Source: Verticillium longisporum
Lineage: Eukaryota; Ascomycota; Sordariomycetes; Glomerellales; Plectosphaerellaceae
Assembly (NCBI GenBank): GCA_019188255.1
Contig: JAETXT010000005.1
Coordinates: forward strand, 5,456,001 to 5,520,000
Direction of reading: 5' to 3'
Length of the DNA stretch: 64,000 nucleotides
The position numbers were made by a program, and so were the translations under genes. Below, in pieces: positions 12,124 to 24,200 of the stretch. Position 1 is the first letter of the stretch; every line of letters starts with the position of its first letter. The notes beneath the pieces were generated by a model that did no database searches, was not told the origin of the DNA, and worked only from the letters and a program-made list of their open reading frames with translations.

Positions 12124-12267
12124 ATATGAGAGTTGCTAGGAACAGGGCTGTTGTCACTCAAACGAGAGGAATACAGATCATGTAATGGGCCCTTTTCGCT
12201 GGCTTTTATGCTGTTTCTGCCGGGATGATGACCACGATCTGCTCGCTTTGCCTGCTCTAACCGCATC

Positions 12268-15081
12268 TCAGACTTGCATTGCCCTGCGACACTTGGGAGG
12301 TCCAGAAGCCGGCGCCCCTTCAAAGATGGCCACACCAAACGTCCTCGTCCAGCTGCCTCCCTCGCTATCCTTGACCGTCAGCTCAATGTAGTCGATACCA
12401 GCCTCATCACCAGCGGTGTACGTGGCCCACGATCCTTCTACTTCAACGTTTCCCTTGTCTGCCCCCGCCGCAGTAAATGTGGGCTTCTTCTCGAATCCCC
12501 GGAAGAGATCCTTCAGGTCGACAATAACGGACTTGCCCGGCGCGACATACACGTGGGGATCCGCCATGAAGTTGATGTACCCCTCGATAGGCTCATACCC
12601 ATCACCACCGGTGGAACCGTCCCACCAGTCGGCGATGCCGTCGCCGTCGGCATCCCAGGAAGCCTCGCGCGTGACGGTGGGGAAATCCTCGAGACCCCCT
12701 ACGTCCGCTGGGTTGTCAATAAGACCGAGCTTGCCGGACTTGGAGCCCTTGTACGTGTAGGTGCCCGTGAGTGTCTCATTGAAGATGCGAGAGTCGTGAT
12801 TGTCAACGACCGGCTGGCTGACTCCAGCGTCAGAGAGGACACGCTTGTAGGCCTCGGTTGATGGCTGTGTTTCGACATATGAGGGAAAGAATCTGGTCAA
12901 GTTAGACGAGAAAGAGGATGCAAGGGTCAAGGGGCGCACGTACGGCTGATCGTAAAACTTGCGGTAAGAGGGAGCCGGGCTAATCGTCACATCGGCCCAG
13001 CAGGCGACGTTCTTGTTGGAGCCCGTTCCATCGGGAGATGCGTATTGCACCGAGTCTTGGTCGAAGACGCCAGGCATGGAGTTACCCTCGCAGTAGTATT
13101 GTTGCTGGCCGGGCAGCTGGTTCTCATACTGGGCACGCAGAGCATAAGTGAGATTGCTGGCAGGGCCCTGCTTGTAGACATTTCCGACAAAGTTGACCTC
13201 GTGCGCACCGCCATCTGTGACACGGCGACCTAATACCGTCAGTGTGCTGTTTTGTATCATAGCCGTGAAGTACCCACCAAAGTTGTACACGACGTTGTTG
13301 CGAATATCGAGACGCCCTCCGAATTTGCCCTCGTCGTCCAAACCACCGCCCATACTCCAGCTGCGGCCCTCGGCGTGCGCAATGAGGTTGTGGTGCAGAG
13401 AGCCGACATTGCCGCTGACCGTCGCAGCAAATCCGTGCTCGCGGCCGGGCGGATAGTTCTTATGACCGGCGACATTGAGAGGCTCGGAGATCATGCTGCG
13501 CTGGAAGGTCATGTTGGCCGCGTTACGAGAGGAAAAGTTCTCGTCAATGCCCCAGCCCTGTCACTGGTCAGTATAATCACTATTCAGCAGCAGATTGATG
13601 GCTTACCATGGAGCAGCGATCCAGGATGCAGTGATTGGAGCCTGCCATGCCCATAGCGTCGACTGTCTCGCCAGAGACCGTGCCGGGCCGCACCTTGATG
13701 TGGCGGAAGATGGTATCAATGGCACCAGACAGGCCTAGTGGGTGCCCCTGAACGATGATACCCTTCCCAGGAGCCGTCTGGCCGGCGACTGTTACGTATT
13801 GGTCGCTAACAACCATGCGAGACGTGGTGGTGATGACGCCTCCCACGTCAAAAACAACGTAGCGAGGACCTCGAGCAACGGCCAGAGCATAGCGCAGAGT
13901 GCCCTCCTCTTCGCTATCCTCAAGGCTGGTGACATGGATGACTCGACCACCGCGACCGCCTCGAGCGAAACGGCTATTCCATGGTCAGCGAGGCCATGAA
14001 AGACTATCGTGAAGAACCTACCCGTAACCCTCAGCTCCAGGGAACGCCAACTGTGCGCCACGTAGCATGAAAGCGTGACCGATGTAGGTCTCATCCCCTA
14101 GAACGACATCCACGCGCCAATAGAACGTTCCAAAGACGTCAAGACCTTATTTGTTTTGTCAAATAAGCGCTCGCGGAATGGGTAGGGGAAGAACTCACCG
14201 TCAAGCGTGGTCGATGTCTTGTCCAGACCCAAGGCCAAGCTCGTCAACTCTGTGGGTGACGTGCCGATGTAGACATTGTACTTTGGTGATTCGGCATCGG
14301 GAGCCCGCCAGGATGCCTCATAAGTGTCACCGCCCTCGAGCTGGACACGTTCGTCGCGATTGTTCGGTTCCGGAAAACTGACAACGTTGTCGGTGTTGGG
14401 AGTATCTATTTCGAAGCCGTTCAGGAAGACACGGCCGTCGGCGCCGGCAGGGATGAACTCAATGTTGGTTGTATCATTAGCACCAGAAACAGTGAATTGG
14501 ACGAAAGAATGAGCAGATTCCCAGATGTTGTCCACGCGCACTGATTGAGCAAGCTGAGTCGAGTTAGCCACATCTGAGGATCATATCACAGAGGCTCGGC
14601 GCACCGTCTCCGCATCCTCGCCGTTGACCTTGACGGTCAGAGATGCGACTGCCTTCAGGCTGTCCCAAGCGTTGTGCCAGGTAAGCAGCGAGTGCTCTCC
14701 GGCTGGGAGTCCCGTAATGGAAATGGTCATGGGCTTGTTGCCAGCATCATCGGTGTTCGTCGAGATGCCCTGAGCCACGACCCTCTCACCCAAGGGCGCT
14801 ACGCGGCGGGTGTAGTGCCACTTGTAGGACGCGCCCGCGATGGTGGAGTTGGCGGCGGCGACAGTGATAGAAGTGTCGCCAAAGGTGGTAGAGACGTTCT
14901 TGGGCTCGCCGGTAATGGTCCACAGCTTGAAGTCAGGCTCGTCAAGGGCCCGGACGCGGGCGGGGTTGAGAATCACACGGAGCCGAGAGCTGGGAGGTTT
15001 CGGCGCTGGATCGCCCTGAGCCAGAACGGCTACGGTGCCGAAGGCGAAGGCGACGATCGTCGCAAAAGTAGGCGACTTCAT
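12268..15081 (-). CDS. Secreted polysaccharide lyase-like protein (PL1-type beta-helix), bacterial style
   Basis: Predicted secreted enzyme acting on pectin or a related polyuronate. Exons on the minus strand are 15081-14605, 14553-14199, 14145-14022, 13973-13607, 13557-12944 and 12892-12268, giving 853 residues with all phases closed. A signal peptide (MKSPTFATIVAFAFGTVAVLAQ) is followed by an N-terminal region of about 280 residues with an Fn3-like strand pattern. The parallel beta-helix lyase part starts around residue 311 with FPGAEGYGRFARGGRGG and includes VAGQTAPGKGI, RHIKVRPG and LDRCSMGWGIDENFSS. A calcium-binding-like DADGDGIADWWDG lies near residue 737. This architecture resembles bacterial pectate lyases. 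The intron 12893-12943 is 51 nt, in frame and without stops, so it could be missed. Exact substrate is inference. Confidence 0.85.
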
Positions 15082-17683
15082 GACGATGGATTACACGTTT
15101 GTCGAGCAGTCGAAAGAAAGAGACCAGGCAGCCGAACAGGGTGTTGCCGGTGCTGTGCCGACTGACGGATCCCTGAGCAATTCCTCGTGGGCGACCAGGC
15201 TCCCTTTTGAACACGTCCGAAGTGCCATGGAGATGCAGAGAGTAAGGTGCGAGATGACGATCTTCGGCACATCGTTACTGCCATGGTAACTGGGGCCGTG
15301 GATTTTCCACGAGTCGCCCGACAGGCATCACAATAAAGTGCCCTGCTCGTCACCGGTCGGCTCTCGCGTCGGATCCGAGGCAAGGGTGTGACGATGCTGC
15401 CATGGCTCACGTAGCGCCGCCGCAGCTTACTGTGAGAAAGAGGACCCAGAGTCCCTCGCATGGCCTGTGGCAGCTCGTCTCCATAGTCACCCACGAAGGT
15501 GCCTCGCAAAATCAGGACACGAGAGTTGCAGATGGCATTCTGTCCCTTGTCGCGATGGTAATTGTCCAGGCGAGCCCATAGTTTCGAGTAGATTCTGGAC
15601 CCATCAAACATGTCGATTGCTGTCCATATGTGATACGGAAGCCCTGAGCTTGTTTCTTGGTATCCCTGGTCGGACAGGCTTCCCCAACATGGGTCGGGTG
15701 TTGAAGAATCTGGATAAGATCTACCCCCCCTGGGACGTCAGTGCAGTGCTAGCACGAGCAGGTGTCGGGTGATCCGTCCGTAGAATTGCTCCGATAGTCC
15801 GAACGAAGGCGCTTGCATATGTGCGACATGGTGATGAGGGGTTGGTGGAATCTGAAAGGGTGTGATGGGAAGCTGGTGTTCCTGGCGAGGTGTGGTTGAG
15901 ATTGAGGGGGTGGAGAGTCCAGTCAAGGAAGGTACCTCACCGCAGGTACTTTGGTACCAAGAAATCGGATGGAGCGGCCCGTCGTGGGCTTGCGATTTCA
16001 GTTGGCGGGGTGCAGTGCGGGATCGCGGGGGAACACTACCCAAGAGTCCAGCCAGTACAAGTACAGCTCCGCACCAGGGCCTGTATTGTCCTGTTTTCCA
16101 GGGCTCATCATAGCTTGGCCTTCGACCCGAGCGCCCCTGTACGTCAGTCTTCATTGCTACCCTCCAAATCGGCTGCGAGCCGAGCGAAGGTGAGCCAGTG
16201 TGAGCACGACTTGGTCACAGGACATGCTCTTTGTCGATCCCTCGGTTGACAGCTAAAGCAACATGCTTGGACTTTTCATGGTGCTTTCACAGGCTGAAGA
16301 CCGATCAGCTTATATTGACTTTGGTCAGAGCTACCGAGAAACTCTCATCAGCCGCCGGCGTACTTTCCTCTCAGCGGCACTGTTCTGCGATATCTCATAC
16401 ATCATGTCATTTTTCCGAGTTGGAGCTCCAACTCTCAGGCCACTGGGTTTGGGAATCTGCAACGACATCATCCAGCTAGAACCTTTGAGAAGCGTCAGAC
16501 TGTACCCAGTTGAAGCAATCAACACCCAGATCAGAAGACTTCCAAGTGTTTAGTCGATGTCAGGCACCAGTCTCACAAGGACAGGCCACTACTTGAGCTA
16601 TCATTCGTGGCCCAGGATATTCAATGCTACAGGAGCACTGTGTGAGCTTTCACCTCATTGACAATTGATTAATTACCGTATAGTCTGTTGAGAGGCTGAT
16701 CCTGGAGGGCGTTCTCCAGACGAACCCTCAATTTTCATAGGAGACATGTCAGAGATGAATGACTTCTTCTGACTTCAAGCTTAGGCTACATCTTTGTTAC
16801 TTCATCACTATCAATGCCGAACTTGAACAGCGCACTGGATTTCTAGTCTACCAGGCTGCTCGTACGTGTTGTGCATGGACGAAGAGCGGGTGCCGTATGT
16901 TAAAAGTAGATAGGTAGTAGTCATCTTGAGATGAACTACTTCATAGCCCAATATGTTTCGTGCCCCATTTCCAAGAAGAATGCGTCTCGCAACGGTGAAT
17001 CAACCTCGAACAGCCCACGTAGGCCCACAAACATTTCAGGGTCCAAGATTTACAGCTTCGCCGCGGCATAATATCCTGTCATTCATTTTAGTTTGCCAGG
17101 TTCTCGCATCACGGGACAAATAAAACAGAACTCCATCCACTTTCGAATCGCATTGGACCTCATAAGACCAAAAGCATCGCAGCATCTCCTGCCGATGCTC
17201 ATCCTACGGCGGATGGTCTGGAATTTATCGTCGAATTCGGCGCATGACTCGACACTTGTCTCTCTACGCCACTTCGGTGGAAAGGGGCGCGACCACGCGG
17301 GGAATCGGTCCTCGGTGCTGCGTCGCACGCGATCTGTTCCTCCCGCCGCTCCGGAATGCTCCTATTATGCGGGGAACATGGGGATTTCTTAAGGGTCTGT
17401 CTGGCCTAGCCACAGGGCGTCCTCTGCGTTGCCCTCAACAATGCGGTTATTCCACCAATTATGTGGCCCTTCGCTCCCATCACGAGATCCCCAGCAGACC
17501 ATCTCCATCTCTGACCGTCGGGACGCGGACGCTGGTGCCGTTTGATCCTGCAAACTCGTCTTCAAACCTCTCTGGAATCCGCTCCGTATGCGACATATCC
17601 TGCTCACCATCGATCGACCTGAATCAAACCAGCAAGCCCCCGGACTGAATGAGTGGAACCCTATAGCCGCCAGCATGCCTACG
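15082..17683. other. 2.6-kb gene-poor region
   Basis: Upstream flank of the lyase gene. The frames at 15078-15611 (-) and 15738-16154 (-) lack domains and overlap frames on the other strand. I see no RNA gene and no strong repeat. From about 16600 to 17080 the sequence is moderately AT-rich without coding signal. Confidence 0.5.
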
Positions 17684-18061
17684 ATGAGCGACCGCCAGCT
17701 GCAGCCTGCTAGCCCTAGCAGACCCCTGACCAACGGCCACTTCCCGCCGTCGAGTCCCACATCCCCGAGACCCTCTCACAGCTTCTCCATTCAGCTGGAG
17801 AGCAGCATGCGACGCTTCACCAAGGATAAGGATCAGCACCGTGCTGGCCCGTCACATACTTCAATTCTCAACGGGTCATATCGATGTCCATCGGGGCATG
17901 CGACGAGGGCACCCAGTGAGTCTGGGCAGCCGACGACGCAGGAGGACTGCGTCGAGTGTAATCAGATTCGGACGCAGCTGCATCAAGTGCAAACCGAGAT
18001 GGCCAGTCTGCGAGAGATGTTTGGAAAGCAGACGCGTGTGTCACGACGAAATGAGAAGTAA
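17684..18061 (+). CDS. Hypothetical small protein with a short coiled coil
   Basis: Single-exon frame of about 125 residues from MSDRQLQPASPSRPL (an in-frame ATG nine bases upstream at 17675 is also possible). The N-terminal half is rich in Ser, Pro and Arg. The C-terminal third contains a Cys pair (DCVECNQ) and a short heptad-like stretch (IRTQLHQVQTEMASLREMF). I do not recognise a family. Composition looks more protein-like than the shadow frames nearby, but no splice or domain evidence confirms it. Confidence 0.35.
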   Translation: MSDRQLQPASPSRPLTNGHFPPSSPTSPRPSHSFSIQLESSMRRFTKDKDQHRAGPSHTSILNGSYRCPSGHATRAPSESGQPTTQEDCVECNQIRTQLHQVQTEMASLREMFGKQTRVSRRNEK

Positions 18062-18870
18062 TTGTCTGTGTCCAAGCATTCCTAGTACGTTAGCTTACTC
18101 TGTTGCAAGACGAAAGGTCTGACTGACTGATTCCTGGCGATATTAGTATTTGCGAACGACCTAATGAGGTATCTGAAAGTCCTGGCTTGTATGAAGCAGT
18201 CTTCTTGACAAGGGCGCCAGCAGTGTTTTTGACATTTGGGTTTGAGGGGTTCAAGCGGGTTTGTTGTTCGGAGTTTCGGTTGTCATACTCAGCTTATGAT
18301 TGCTATAATAGTCAATTTCACATAGGTCGACGTCTTTCCTGGTTTCAAAGCATCATCTTGACCATCCTTCGCTCGTGCAACTATGGTACCTCGAAGTTGT
18401 TTCTCCTAAGCCGTATGGTAGGCAAGGGAAACTAACCATGCGACAAGCAGACCACAAGACATCTGCTTTCACACAAGCGAATGTCCTTTGTCGCCATGAC
18501 GATAGGCGATCGGTCGTTTCGTAACAGCTCGTATGAGCCATTGTTATTGTTCTCACTCGAGATGGTTGAATTCGAAACACTGTGACAAAAGAATATCAAG
18601 ACGACTTAGTCTTGTCCACACACTGAGCAGCCTTGCTGTCAAGGCACCACCTGCTGGGCCTCTCATTACTTAACCCTCTCGTCCTTCATGCAGCCAGGGC
18701 AACGCTGTACGAGAATTAAGTTGCAAAACCACATTTTCTTGGTCAGTCTAAGCAACCATTTCACAGCATCCGACCTCAGGCCGCTCAACTTCACCACATC
18801 TCTTACACTAGTGTCAATCCCGCTCACATGCTGCTCAACAGCAGAAACTGAGTCAGATTCAGCCAATATC
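18062..18870. other. Intergenic region
   Basis: About 0.8 kb between two hypothetical frames. No domain-bearing frame, repeat or RNA gene was seen. Confidence 0.45.
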
Positions 18871-19512
18871 ATGTCTGACACAATATCATTCGCAACTCTG
18901 GATCTCAACAGTGTAGACATAGCCGACGCTGGCAAGGGCCCCCACCAACAGGCCATCGATGAGCCCCATGCCCTCATCGAATTTGCGGATTTTGCCGCCA
19001 ATGGCAAGGCCCTTCGAAGTCGCTCAGACGTTTTAGAAAAGGCGATAGAGGCCCAATGCAGGATGCTCCAAAAGTCTAAAGAGATCATTCGGGGGCTAGA
19101 CAACCAAGTCATGTCAGATCTTGCTGTAATTGCCCGAAAGAACAGAGTCCTCCACGAAAAGGACATCGAACTACTTTGCTTGACAAAAAAGCTCAAAAAA
19201 GAAGGCCACGAGGCCACCGTGTCGGACTTACTTATTAATGACGTGGCGAAGGAACTGGCGCATCAGCATCAGAAGCTGAAGTTTGCCGTCTATCACGCGA
19301 ATCTGTCCAAAGACCGTCAGAAGTTACTTCTGAGTCTACTCGAAGAATCGTTACGCCATGGGCAAGAACCTATTCAAGCTGTGATTAACAACTGGAAGTC
19401 CATCTGCACAGGTGCAGATGTGATCAGTGACCTCTCATCGGATGGGGCAGCTGTTGTGCAGCTTTTGAGAATCGTCGACGCACGAAATGAAGAGCGTCCA
19501 TTACAAGATTGA
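18871..19512 (+). CDS. Hypothetical coiled-coil protein
   Basis: Open frame of 213 residues starting MSDTISFATLDLNSVD; the frame stays open upstream to 18688, but the sequence there is hydrophobic and Thr/Ser-rich and looks like leader DNA. Residues 50-150 are rich in Lys, Glu and Leu with heptad spacing (LEKAIEAQCRMLQKS, ELLCLTKKLKKEG), consistent with a coiled coil. No catalytic motif or membrane segment is seen and I do not recognise the family. It could be lineage-specific. Confidence 0.5.
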   Translation: MSDTISFATLDLNSVDIADAGKGPHQQAIDEPHALIEFADFAANGKALRSRSDVLEKAIEAQCRMLQKSKEIIRGLDNQVMSDLAVIARKNRVLHEKDIELLCLTKKLKKEGHEATVSDLLINDVAKELAHQHQKLKFAVYHANLSKDRQKLLLSLLEESLRHGQEPIQAVINNWKSICTGADVISDLSSDGAAVVQLLRIVDARNEERPLQD

Positions 19513-19714
19513 CCAAGACGATAGCTAACTAACTGTGCCCAGTGGACAACACGATTGATAGGATCTAAGCGATGAATTGTGCTGATCATGTGCATGGGAT
19601 ATGATACTGTGAGTATAGAAATGACGGTTATTGCAAAACCGGCACAGAACAAGTGCTACCACAGTGTTTTGAAGCGGCATGAAATAGCCTCCCGTGCCAC
19701 ACAGCTTGGTCTGA

Positions 19715-20557
19715 TCACCGTTTGATACCCTCCATAGCCAGTGTCGCTTGAGTCAACAGGAACATGACCAAAGACACAACCACGACAACAGTGAACGTGA
19801 TAGCCATCTGTACGAAGAGTCAGTCTCTCAAACCACAGGAGGGGAAGATGAAAAATAATACCTTGGCACTGTCGTCCCACCAGCCATCCTCTGGCTTCTT
19901 ATCCGGCCCAAACTCCGTCGACACCCACACGAGCACGAGAATCCCCGCAACCAAGCAAATAACGGCCGCCACCAGAAACACCAAGCTCGCCTGCCACGCA
20001 TACACCTGCCAAGTCCTGACCCTCACCTCGCCACCCGTCTTCTCACCCGTCATGCTCTTCCGGATCCATTTGAGTCCCTCGCGGTGCGCGCTCAGGCGGT
20101 GCAGCCGCAAGCTCTGCTGCAGCGCCGTGAGAACGGCGAACAGCGCGAACACGAGGCCGATGTACCAGCACGCGCGGATGCTCCACGGCTGCTTGCGTCC
20201 GTTGTCGAGGACGTCGGGCCACGAGCCCGTTGAACTAAGGCAGGCGGCGAGGAGCGCGCCGACGGTGCCGACAAAGTTGAGCTCCTGGAGCTTGTGGTCG
20301 CGCCAGCGCTCCGTGAGGTCGTCGCGGAGGGCGTCGTCGGACTCGTTGAGGATGGCCTGGAGCGAGTCGAGTGTCGTCGAGTCTGGCGCGACGAGGCCGC
20401 CATGGAAGATGGAAAGGAAGGTCGCCAAGCTGCCTGTCTGCAGGAGGTGTTAGGCTCAATGAGCGATGGTAGGTGGCGGCTCACTGACTTGGCTTCTGTC
20501 TTCATCTCTATTGCCCGACTGGCCCGATATGGTTCCTAGGAGCGGCTGTGTCGACAT
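19715..20557 (-). CDS. Small multi-pass membrane protein, unknown function
   Basis: Exons on the minus strand are 20557-20489, 20437-19862 and 19807-19715, giving 245 residues with all phases closed. The protein starts MSTQPLLGTISGQSG and has an N-terminal soluble part (LATFLSIFHGGLVAPD). Hydrophobic segments follow: FVGTVGALLAACL, a helix around WYIGLVFALFAVL, one around SLVFLVAAVICLVAGIL, and a last one encoded by exon 3 (TVVVVVSLVMFLL). Three to four transmembrane helices are therefore likely. The family is not recognised; filamentous ascomycetes have many such orphan membrane proteins. The last exon is supported by donor GTATTA and acceptor TACAG and by the hydrophobic helix it adds. Confidence 0.75.
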
Positions 20558-21221
20558 GATGAGTGTGTGCAATTAAGTACTTGCCTTTCGGTCACAAGAT
20601 ATATTCAGTGTGAAAGGTTATGCTGCAGTTCAGATACTTGTGCTTGGAGGAAAACTATTCTTTGATGTATCTCATTCAGCCCCTCAAAGTGACGTCGTCT
20701 CGATCTTCGACCAAGATTGACAATGTTGTCTGTACTTAGGCAACGCATGGTGTAGGACGGGATGACAGGTGATCAAATTCCAATGGATGCGCCCTGGTGA
20801 CTGTTGATCCATGCACCTCCGCGTCAGCGGTGGTGCGGCAAGCTCAGTTTGGATGATCTCCGAAACTGGTAGGCTGAGAGGTCGAGCCAAGCCTGAGCTT
20901 CCATGTGCTAGGCTTGCACTTACAGGCTACTGAGGCGACGCCCGTAACAAAGTCTCCGGTAACATAATTATGATGCAGGCTGTTACAGGTCTTATGCCGA
21001 CTCTGATAGGAATCACTGTTCGAGGCAGCAGGGAGCTGAGCAACATAGACAAAGGTATGCATCCATTCCAAACTTACAGAGCCGGCCCAAACCAAACCTG
21101 GCCTTCAGCTCATCCCGCCAAGCTCATTTATGTACAATGCAATGCAGGCAACTCCACGCAACAATCTCCAGTGTTTCCTCGTCCGTTCGCTGTGCCAGAC
21201 ATCTCCTCCTTGCCACACTCA
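20558..21221. other. Intergenic region
   Basis: Upstream flank of the membrane-protein gene and 3' flank of nup170. Frames here are under 85 codons and overlap one another. Nothing is supported. Confidence 0.45.
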
Positions 21222-24200
21222 TTACAGGAAGCGCATGCTTCCAGCCGGGCCCCTGTCGGAGAGAGCCTCGACCTCACGTCGGACGGTGCGCACCTCGCGG
21301 CGGATGTCGGCCACGTCCGCGCCACCAGGGTTCAAATTACCCATAGACATCGAAGCTGGGGGCAGGGCCTCCTCACACGAGTCGAGAAGCTCCTTCATTG
21401 ACTGCCAGACGGCATCGCCACGGGCGGTCGAGTTGGCCCGGCGCTTGCATTCCTTCTGCCAGCTGTCCACAACATAGACGATGAGCTCGATCACGCGAAT
21501 GCGGTTGTTGCCCGTGAAGCCAACATCTTGAGCGTTGAAGATATCCTCCAAGGCATTGAGAATCGTGATATGTGACACCTTCAGCTCGAAGAAGATTGTA
21601 ATGGGCCACACGGGGTTGGCGCCAATCTGTCCGTCCTGGCCATACTCGATCGAGTATCGACTGAGGGCCGCGACGAGGAACTTAATAGGGAACACGAAGC
21701 TGTCGAGGCTGACCCGATGGGCAATATTGAGGACTTTTTGAGAGACAGCATCGTACGGCGTGAGCAGTGCCGAGATGCCAGGACCGGCCTCTTGCATCCT
21801 CCTAGTGGCCTCATCATGTGTCTGCTCGATCAAAGACGCCCATGTCGTCTCCACAGTGGTGGAGTTGCGATAGTCGGCAACATGGTAAATCAGGAGGCAG
21901 ATGTCGAAGTAACCGGCCTGGTCCGCATAGTTGTTGAAGAGCTTTTTCGTGTTAGTAAATCGCTGTCTGCCACGAAGAGTAGTTGCTGCTTACCTCTGAG
22001 ACATCGCGTACCTGGCCGTTGAGGGCCTGGTCAATCTCCTCTTTCCTCTCTTCCACGCGGGGGTCCGCGTTCAGACGCTGCAAGAGGTCGGCTTGAATGT
22101 TAGCAACATCGAGCCTCGCGGTAATGCTGTGAATGAGGATTTGCTGCTGCTGCGAGCTGATGCCAGTCGTTCGGACTTGCGCATTTGCCTTGGCGTGCGA
22201 CAAAAGGGTGACCCTCTCCTTAATGCCGAGGTTGAAGTCTGAGCAAGCAAGCTCGGCCTGCACCTCGGCGGCCTCAAAGTAGCGACCCCTTTGTGTGTAA
22301 AACCTGCAAAGAAGGTCGGCGTGATCGGCGCTCGTGGCTGACAACCTCTGTAGGAATGTGATGACATGTGGTGAGTCAATGCTGAGAAGGCGGTCAGCCC
22401 AGCCCTGCTGGATGTACCACTCGTAGAGATCCAAGTGGAAGACCTCGTCGTCAGTGCTGTTGACAACCTCATATGCTTCCAGACGCTTGGTGCCAATCAA
22501 AGTAAGCCTGCCGTCGATCTCCTCAGGCTCGCTGCTGAGGGCGGCGTCGAGGTGTCGAAGAGCATCATGGATCAGATCGTAGCATCGCTTGCGCTCCGCA
22601 AAGGCATTTGCACGGGGATCCTGAGCAGGCCTACCCTCGTTCACCCACGACAAGGCGGTGTTTCCCCTGTCCTTCTCGTGCGCTACAACAAGGCAGAGCT
22701 GGACGGCGCCAGCATAGTACTTGAGATCGATGTACTGGGATACGGCGTTGGAAAGGTTGATGAAAGAGAGGTTGCCAGCAACACGCTCAAAGAGCCTCAA
22801 GCTTTCGTGCAGCAAGCTTCGGGACTGGTTGCTATTGGGTGGTTGTTCGGTCGCCCTCTTCAACTGCTCTTGGGCTTTGAAGATGACGACATCGTCGGGG
22901 CTGCAGAAGCTTCCGCACCGCCTGCGCAGCGCGTCAGCGACAGTCTCGACATTCGAGCCACTTTCAATATTGCGATTAACGATGGCTTTGACAAGAAGCT
23001 TAGCAAGTTCGCGACCGGAGGCTTGGGAGAAGAGCTTTTCGTAGGTAAGCTCCTTCAGCTGCTGCTGGGCATCTGGTTGAAGCCGCATGAATATCTCGTT
23101 GACACGCTCGTCGAAGAGCATGATCACAAACGAGATGCCCTCGGAGATGCTCTCCATCAGCTTCTGCAGCGCGTGAAGAGCCTGGTGCTCAGCTTGAAGC
23201 GCGACCTCTTCTTGTTTGCTAGCAACAAGCTGAAGATCTGACGGGCCAGAAAGTCCCTGAATAAATCCACGATTCGTGTCGAGGAACCTCCTAAGACGCT
23301 CCAGCTGTTCTTGGACAGAGACAAGCTTGTTTGTAGGAACCCTGGATACGATATTGATACCACCGGTTGGGCTGAGGCCTGTAGAGACAACACCAGACTT
23401 CCACAGCGTCCTGATGAGACGGGTGAGGTACACGCAAAGCGCGTCATGTCGCGAAGATAGCCGGACTGAGGCGGTTGTGAGAGGTGTGCTGTCGGTTTCA
23501 GCAATGGTAGGGTTTCCACCGTAGTCAACGAAGACCGTCCTTGCACGATCCTCGGTGGCCTGATCGATCGCACGTGGAGCGCCAGGCCTAGAATCTCCAC
23601 CGTGGCCGCAAGCGACTGCGAGTGCGCAGGCAATCGTTTCAACGCGGCTGTAGAGCTGGATGAACTTTCGAGTCTCATGCTCGAGGCCCTCGCCTCCCAC
23701 GGCGGTCCGCAGCGCGGAAGCGAATATGTCGACAAGTCGCCTTCGGCGAATGATGTGGACACCGGTGTTGGTGAGGACCGCAAACTCGCTAGGCTCATCG
23801 TCAAACTGAACGGCGAGCTCGTTCCCGAAACCAAGCGGCTGGCTCGAGGCTGCGAAGGGCTTGGTTATGAGGCCAACAGCTTCGGCTCGGCTACCGATAT
23901 CAATCCAGTTACCATGCTCCCAGTATTTCAGCACAGAGGTCGGACCAGTCGCCTTGATGCGGCCAGTCTCGGGAGCAGAGACAAAAAGTAGATCTGAGTT
24001 GGGCTGCGACTCCTTGACAACAAAGTCCAGGAAGTAGCCAGGAGCGAACCGCTCGCCGAGCCTGCTGACCTCAAGCGCACGCGACGACGCGTGGAACTCT
24101 GTGTCGCCAGCGCTGTTCGTAGCAGTGCGACCGAGCTGATCGGGGGCGGGAATTTGATGTATTGTACCATCATGCTCTTCGGCGGAAGTGACGATTCCCC

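Noticed and set aside
13213..13256. Possible 44-nt intron in the lyase
   Set aside because: GT and AG are present but removal breaks the frame, while reading through keeps a conserved-looking segment.
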